Source of the DNA: Membranipora membranacea
Taxonomy: Eukaryota > Bryozoa > Gymnolaemata > Cheilostomatida > Membraniporidae
Assembly: GCA_914767715.1 (NCBI GenBank)
Contig: OU612068.1
Coordinates: 870,001 to 930,000 of the forward strand
Direction: 5' to 3'
DNA: 60,000 nucleotides
A program made the position numbers and the translations under genes. The notes beneath the pieces were generated by a model. That model searched no databases. It was not told where the DNA came from and saw only the letters and a list, made by a program, of their open reading frames with translations. Positions 47,901-56,900 of the stretch are shown one piece after another (position 1 is the stretch's first letter; each line of letters starts with the position of its first letter).

Positions 47901-50900
47901 TGGATTCAGGTATGGGCAACTACTCCACTGATTTATCAAAAAATCAGTAAAATTCCATATGACCAGTCTTATCTCGATAGAAGATGTTACTATTGGTAAT
48001 ATTTGCAGTTGAAACAATTGATGTGTTATAGTTGGAGTTGTCCTCTTAGAGTACTTGTTATGGGTACGGTTGTACCACATCCCTCTCACTCTCAGGCTTG
48101 GATAGAGCCCATGTAGCTGGTTCGGTCTCATTGTGCTTCTGACACATTATTATTATTTATTATATTTCAGTTTTTGAACACACTGTTTAAGTCTATGCCC
48201 GGCACGTTTGGATGGACCAATGAGATGAAGTTATTCCTGAATGTTATAAATGGCTGTCTGATCAATAACAGTGAAGACGATGGTATGCTCAGAATGTGTG
48301 CTGCTATATATCTAAATGTAGCTAATCACTTCAAACAGGTGTTCGCTACTGAAGGGTGAGTTATGCCTCCTCACCATCCTTTATCTCTACACCTACACGT
48401 AGTCCTATAGATTGCAGTGAACTAGCTGCTATTATGTATTGATGGTATTGCAGACCAATTATAATTTTGTGGTTTCTCGCCATGGTTTTTATGAACTTAA
48501 GTCTATGATAGCACACTGGCACCAGACATCTATATACAGCTTTCCAAATAAGTATGAGATTATACTCTTTTCCACCGTGCACATTATCTGTGTGTCCCTC
48601 AATGTGGGTCTTTGTGGGATACCAATGAGGAGCTTTGGAAACAACACCTATCAGACATGAGAATCAGCTAAAAAAACACAAATCTTCTTAGTTCAGTCAC
48701 CAATGTCAGTTGATATTATTTAGATTTCTGCTGATTATGCCGACTCTGATCAAGGTCTATAACAAACATCTTAATCACCCGACGGTGAAATCAGTGATCA
48801 CATTTCTACACAGTCAGTTCTATGAGCTCCACAGAAGAGCTTATCTGCTTCAGGTAAGAGATGAGAAACATTCAGTAATGGGTAAACAGGCCACAGGCCC
48901 TGCCAAGAAACATGCTACACACTGCTGCCTATTCATCCAAACATGCCTCAACAAGCTAAAGGCCTGAAAGCAGTAATGCATGCGGTTTCATTCGTGTTAT
49001 GTTGAGCTGATAAATCACTCGCTCTAAGGATCCACAGACGAAATCTAACTTTTTGTTGTTGTTTATTATAGTTTGTTGGGAGTTATGAGCCTTTCCTGTC
49101 AGCATCTGAGACAAAAGAAAATACCCAGGTATGTTTATTATATAGGGTCCTGTTTGATTAGGAACAATATCTAATTGACCATTACTTACAGGAATCTTAC
49201 CTCACATTGGCAGCCTGACTGCCATGAAACTTTATTGCCAAAAACTATGGGGGAGTTCAAGTCTGAAAATCCAGATAGTCATGACCATAATGCTCATTTT
49301 CTGAATATTATATACATGTTTTGTAGTTACTTGCTGAGCAGCTGTTTATCTTGTTACACTCACTAGAGAAACAGGAAGAGGATATACTCGGTATACTACA
49401 CCTAATCTGGGGACATCAGCCTCTCAAAACTCTGGTATGTCTATAACTCTCTACTCAATGTGTCATAGTTATGAGTTATGAGATGAGAAATGTGCTAAAC
49501 TCTCATGATGATACGATTTCTTCCTTTGCAAAGAACAGATTCTTGTTCACCTTTTAGAAACTTGATGTACGATTTGTTTACAGATGTTGTTTATACCCAC
49601 AAACAACTTCCTGTAACTATTTCATGTGTTAATTGTTTTACTATACCCATTTTTACGTGTAACAGGATTTCTGTTACGACGAAGATGAAGATTACAAAGT
49701 GTTAGACGCCATCAACACAATGATCACTGTGGTGGCTTACCAGACAGAGACTCACAGATCCACTCAAATGCTGGTTAGTATGATACCTATCTACAATCTA
49801 CTCTGGTGATTTAGATTTATTTTATGCTCTCTAGTAAAATGACTGAGATACCACTAGGATCGCTATCGTACAATGTCTCTCTAGATTTTCTCTGTTTAGC
49901 TGGCCATTTATATTTCTCAGGAATGTGGATAGGCGGTTATGTTCCTATATCTCATCTTATCACCAGACTAGTGGGTTCACAATCACATATTGATATATAC
50001 ACATACACTGGTGTAGACACAAATTCATTGTTTGCTTTATGTACACATGTATAGTTGTATATGTATACAGGTGGTACTAGAGGCTATCATGCCGTGGTAT
50101 GTATTGTTGTATATGTATACAGGTGGTACTAGAGGCTATCATGCCGTGGTATATCTATACATGTATTATTTTGTATATATACAGGTTGTACTAGAGGCTA
50201 TCATGCCGTGGTATATGAAGTCTATAGTAAAGCAGGCTCAGCAGCACCGGTACAGAGATAAGATGTTAGTGGCCGGTGAGGAGGTGATACACTACGGTAA
50301 GCTCTCTCAGTCTATAAAGGCTCTGATTACTGGAGCTGAGGCTCTGATGAAGCCTCTCGCTGCTCCTCACAGGCTACTGGAGGGAGTTACAAGTCTGACT
50401 ACTGGTCATAGAAAATCTGATAACGAAGACTCCGTCACTAACCCTAGGTGAGTAGGTAATGCCAAACTCCCAATAATTAAACTGTAAAGAGCAGCCTGGG
50501 AGGCCTGGCTAATTCATCGCCTGTATCTGACAGTGATAGTATGTAAAACCCAACCAGATATGTCGGTTAGAATTGCAAGGTCAGTCTCTCAAAAGAACGA
50601 AGGTAAAATTAGGGCACAGCCGCCATAATAGGTGAAAGCTAGGTGCACACCTTGGGCTTCAAGCCTATAAGAGGGCAAGCTCTAACCAACTGAGATTCCT
50701 CCTTCTACTTATTCGCATTTCTTTGTAACTCCAATGGTAGTTCTTGAGGTTTAAACTTCATAATATAGTGTACAGTCAATGTTGAATTATAAGCAGTTAT
50801 CATATTATTACTGACTTTGACTTGTTCACATTCAGGACTCTAGAGGAGGGCAGACAGGAGCAGGAACAGGAGTTGGAGCTCAGAGCTTTACGTACCGAGT

Positions 50901-53900
50901 TCAGGAAGCCCCGAGATGCTCTCCTTAGTCTGGTATCGGAGTTCTTCTCTACCTGTCTCTCCCGTCTGGAGATACAGAAAACTCATCTACCTGAATCACT
51001 GAAGATCACTCCTACTTACTTCCTCGACTCTAAGTCTCATGAGGTCAGCTTACTATTACATGAATGTGCTGCTTCTAAATCAGAAATTGCTGCTGCCAAA
51101 TCTGATTCTGGGCTGCTGGTTCCTGGTGGCTGTGCTCTTGTGTTTGTATGCACATTCCACATGCACCTCTCCAATAACAAATAACACAATAGTTTATTTG
51201 ATGAGAGCATGCGGTTTAGTTCCTTAAATTTGTTACATTGTTTATGATAAGACTGATGAAATATAAAGGACAAGCACTTACTTCTCAGAACAAAATAGCA
51301 GCATCTAAACTGTTATCCCATCTCTGATTCTCTGTATGACTTTGAGCCCATTTATCTGTATGCTTGACTATGACCACATGGTGATTTATTACAGAGGTTA
51401 GAGGAGGTAGCTCATACTTTACTGAAGGTCGGTACTTACGACGCTGAGACTTTATCATGTAGAGGACTACAGAGATATATGCAGGAGATATTACCTGAAG
51501 GTAAGTACTGAATATATCATTCACGCCTTCGGGGCCTCCGGGGACCAACAAATCAAATTGGCTCTGTCTGAATCTAATTTCATTGTAATGCCTAGAAGAC
51601 AACATTCATGTACAACTGAACAGTTCTGAATAACAGAGCGCACTGCATATGTGGCACCTAAGGCCCTTAGAATGTAACAAAGGAGTGAATGGGGAAGGAG
51701 TTATTTTACTGCTATGGCTCGTAAAGGTTTTTGATGGTAGTATGCCATCCATGTATGAGGAAAAACTGTGATGAGATTTCAATCCAGTTGTAAAGGCATT
51801 AGATATTGGTAAATAGGATTGATTATTTTTTAGGTGATTGGTCACAGGAGAAGTTGAAGCCATCTATTAACAGCATCACTAAAAGACTAGAGAGAATATT
51901 CGTCAAAGTGCATAAGCGAGCTAATGTCAGGGTGAGTGACTTTATGTAATGTTGTGTTTGTGAGAGTATCTAATTGAGACTAGTTATTCATTACAGGTGG
52001 ACTTACAGCAAAAATGTGTAACTTGTTGTCAAAATAAATGGCATCTATGGTATATTCAAAGCCGTATATGAAGTATCTATGGTGTAATCAAAGCCATATA
52101 TAATATAACATTGTATTCATTATATATTATATTATATATGACATTATACTATTATGTTATATATGGCTATGGCTGTAGCAAGGTGTACAGAATGTAGGGA
52201 TGTGATAGATGTTATGTTGGGACGGTTTTATATTATAAAACGAGGTATTGTTCCAGTTTGAATATGTTACTTTTTCAACATTTTCATCATCTTTTAATTA
52301 TACTTGAAACGATACGTCCTTGACACACTTTGACTATTATGTATCTGGCCCCTAATATGATACCCCATCAGAAGAGAAGATATGCTGAACATTATTTTGT
52401 TTTTGCTGATGAAAGTTCTGTGACCAGGTTCTTCATACAAGCGCTCATTTTTACTTTCAGTTAATCCCACAAGCTAAACAGGTTAATTTATACAAATCAA
52501 AGCATGGCATCATTTTGTGGCAGTCTAGGTTTATAAGTTGATTGTTGTGGAAGAGGGAACGACTCTGTGTCATTGCGGCTGCCAGTGATACGCTACAGTA
52601 AATTACTGAATGTTGTAACAGAGGACAGAATACTGTAGTAGCACTTAGGCCCAAAAAAGGCATCTTCAATATCAGTATTACCGATAAAGCTTGGTACAAC
52701 ATACATGTGTAGATTCAGTACCTGACAGCTTATAAGTCAACCTTTTTAATTTGCTCGCCTGTTGTTTGCTATGCAAGTATTGTGCTTTAAATGCTTAAGT
52801 TTGAGTTTATTTGCGTGGGTGGCATGAAGAAGTTATCATCACATTATGAGGAAAGTACTGTACTTTACTCTGAGCTCAAACTATAATATACACTAACTAG
52901 TACGTCGCTGTTCTTGTTGTTGATGTAATCATAAAGTCAGGCATAACCATTTGTCCATGCGTCAGAAATTATATTTTGAGTGTGTTTCTTGACTTACTAA
53001 CCCAATCTATGTTTCAGGCTTTGGCAGATTGGGACGCGTTGGCTACGCTCCTACGCGGTATATGTCTGATGTTAGAATCACAGCCTACGTTACATCATAT
53101 CGCTCACATGCGAAGTCTTGTGAATGCATGTATAAGCATTGTGTTAGAGTACGGACCGGGTGTGGAGTCTGGTACGGCTGAGAGATGGAATGTATTACCT
53201 AACCATATTTTCTGCTCCATGGTGGCTAAACTAGCAGCTCAACATGCGGCGATACTAGGGGTATGCATCTGATATATTTTCCAAACAGAATAATAATATG
53301 ATTGAGAGATATGTATGAGTTCATACAGTTTATATAATTAACATGCTATCGTATTAGTGTAATCCATTAGGCAGTATACATTCATTGATGCAATGTTTAA
53401 TCAAAATTCCAGATTTTAAAAATAAGAAGTCAAATTGAGAACAAAAAGGTCTCTATTGTGGGTTTTGAACTTACACCCATTCTATGCACCGTCGTACTGA
53501 GTGAGCAAATGTGCCCGATTACAAATCTCAGTAAATAAGCTATAGTATTTCGCCAAGATACAGGACAAGCGAGAGAACATCTTCAAAAAATTAAAGCCCA
53601 TATTAGTATTTGTTACCTGCCTGTAGGGTAAGTGATAATTCACTAGGCCGTATCTGAGTCTTCTTGGCTCTCCAGAAAGGTCAGGTGATGGCATATAACA
53701 CCCTGTACAATGTTAGTTATGCCATACAATGGCAAAAAATCTGCAGAAGTCGCAAGACATGCTAAACACTTGCGGTGAGCGTGTTCCACTGATGACTTTG
53801 ATCCCTGGTGTATCATTGATTTGTGATCACTATTCACACAGATATCTTACTTACGCATAGATCTGGTAAACATGTACATCAGGTTATCCGCTCATCAGCC

Positions 53901-56900
53901 ATATCATGTGAATGAGTTTTGTACCATATTCTGGCCTGTGATTGTTGTACACTCCCCCGTACATACAGGTGTCTGCCTTTTTAAGGAGCCGTTTCTGGGA
54001 CCCTAGGCAGATGTTTTACAATTTTTATGTTCATGTTTAACATTCAACTGGACTTTAACCATACGCCGCTTCTTTAAACATATAAATGGTGTAAGTTTTC
54101 TTATGTTTATGGTCAAACTTAATTGTGGCACCATACAAAATCTACTAAGTACTCGCCATGCAATACAGCAGGTTTCTGCTCAAAACCAAATACAGACACT
54201 CCTTGATCATTTTTGTGTTGCAGTCTTGGTCATGTATGATAAGTCTGGAATGGATACTCATAATACACTAATAACTAGCTGTAAGGCAATGAGTCAATGA
54301 GTGAAATAGTTTACGCCAACTGTGTTTAATGACCAAGTCAAGGTAAAACAATGATTTAACAAGCCAGCGTTTCCTAAAATCTCTTGACACTACGTCTAAA
54401 ACATCTATATACTATCAAACCTGGCACATGAGAATAATTATGTCAAAACTATTGTTTAACTCGTCAGTTACCATGGGTGGTAAGTTAAATCTATGTATTT
54501 TTACTTCAGAAAATATAGAGATTCCATCCATTTAGCTCGTTATGTCATATGTGTTCTCAATAAACATAAAAATTATATGATTTTGTTTTTCTCAACAATT
54601 TAAATAATCTAAGCTAAAGGTGGCAGGAAAGAGTTATTTCTGTAGCTACTAAAAGATTACAGTTCTTCATTATGTCAATAAACCCAAGTAGATTCAAAGT
54701 AGATATACCAAAATAAATACCTGAGTCATTCTCAAGTCATACCCAAGTATATATCTCAGTCATTCTCAAGTCATACCCAAGCCCTCTTCAAGTCATACCC
54801 AAGTAGATGCCCAAGTACATTCTGTGTTTGTACCCAATCGAAGATCAAGTGTAGTCAAATCTGTTTCCCGCAGATGTTTTGTTTAAGTCTCCCAAATCTA
54901 GTAAATACCTCCAATGTTGTCTTCTTTGTATTATTTACATTCCCCGGTGTATCTTCTTGGGCAGGGTTGGTAAATATCACCTCAAAATTCTGAATATTAA
55001 ATGTGCAACTTAGCTTCAGTGTATGATGATTATAAACTCCTTGATTGATATAACTGATATTACAGTATATCTATGCAGGTATAATCAAAGAAATCCAGGT
55101 CCTGTTGTAACTGGTTTTGCATTTCAAATAATTAACTATGTTGATATAGAGAAGGGCGGATCTACTCTTCTCATATCCCTGATATTGTCTCATTTTTATG
55201 TGAGCTCACATTGGTGTTTCTCATTTCATCTATGATTGGTATTTCTCATATCATATCTTATTGGTGTTTTTAGGAGACAGGTGGTATAGAGCAGCTGTGT
55301 GGTGGCTCGATGCCATCCTCAGAGAAAGCTGAGATGATGCTAGCTAATTTTGTAATCCCCCTCTGTCTGAGAATAGGTGGTAACGATAGAGGTGTGTATA
55401 TACCATGTGAAATCCCCTCTCTAACTCAAACTCTCCCCTCAGTAGCAGGCAAATCCGCAGAGTAATGGTTAAAACAGTTTGAATATTTTTTGCGTACCAT
55501 CTTTTAGTTTGTTGAATATTCAAGCATATAGTGAATAACATCCATCCCAGGCAAGCAAAGTAATCATCACTATATACCTACAGTTATCACTGTAATACTG
55601 ACTTACTTCTTTGTTAGAATTTTCTCCACAATCAGATGCTGTTGATATCAATCAACAACCACACGGTATGGATACATTTTGTTCACATCTAGCTTAGATT
55701 TTATTTCACCCTTGACTAGTAAAAGTGCACAGAAAACGTGTGCTGCTCATAAAACATCATGCCTCTTTTCACACATGTGTTGAGTAGGGGTTCAGGTTGT
55801 TGCACATTTATTAGCTGGTGGTACGTCAGGGGATTATATATGATATGAGTTTAATAATGCTCTTCTGATCAGATATTATACAATTTCCTCTGTTGATATT
55901 TTGTCATGTATGTGGAGATAATCGTGCTGGTGCCAGTCTCGACTCTCTACCCCTATTGTACCTAACTCTGGTGGGAATTCTCAGATTACTAAAATTTAAC
56001 AACTCTGACAACAACATGGAAACTATGACTAAACATGAGATTCCGAAGATGCCTCGCTGAGAGACAACTCATTGAATAGATCAGCCTTTAAAAATGAACT
56101 GCTACAAAGTTAGTGACTGAGTATGTTTATTTTACAGAGAAGCATATGGTGCCTCAGACAGATATTAGATTTATACTCTGTCTGATAATCTCCTCGCTGG
56201 TACCTCGATCAGTGTTTGTGGAGATGCTGAGACCTAACAGACCTGAACAGGCACAGTTTGGCCTCCACATACCACATCACGTAACTTCATCACATGTCAA
56301 CTCTCACATCCCACATCAACCTAGTGAGCTCCTCAAGAAACTGGCTCTCCTAGGTAAGACACCTAACACTATTCAGTACGTGTCCGTGCTTCATACTACA
56401 CTGTTGGGTTTTTGACTGCGAGGGTATGACCCATAAACATGATAGTATTTATATGTTTATGGTATGACAAGCAACATTTACTGTGCATCACTTTAATAAC
56501 ACTGTATGCCAAACACGTACTTAAAGCCATATTTTGTGTTGCAGGTCTGAAGACACTGTTGGTGTGCTGTGATAAGCAAATCTATCATCTTCTACCTCTT
56601 ATCTCTCAAAGTATGAACGAGATAATCCTCAAGTCATCAGGTAACTCAAAGAAAGCCTTAAGCTTAGAGATCAATAGGCTCTCCGTACATTTCACTCAGG
56701 AAACTGAGATCCAAAAATATGCACTGGGATCTCAGACCTAGAATGACTTGCGCAAACTATATGACGTCTGTGTTATAATCCAGCAATCTTTTTACACTGT
56801 CTTGGCATTTGCACCCATTGGTCATTTTTCTGCTTCTTTGCTATATAAGGCTAATGATCCATATTCTTTTGTTCACAGGGCCAGAGATGTGGAGGTTTTT

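Larger units (their letters stand above)
53261..55273. other. UNC80 intron between exons 53 and 54, 2.0 kb
   Basis: The longest UNC80 intron in the window. It holds a tRNA-like fragment (53456-53530) and an irregular local repeat at 54715-54815 based on AAGTCATACCCAAG. No exon was found, and exon 53 joins exon 54 in phase 0 with family similarity continuing across the join. Confidence 0.6.

Noticed and set aside
48490-48510. Possible fifth CATAGACTTAAT palindrome (TTAAGTCTATG)
   Set aside because: Only one arm is present; there is no inverted partner nearby.
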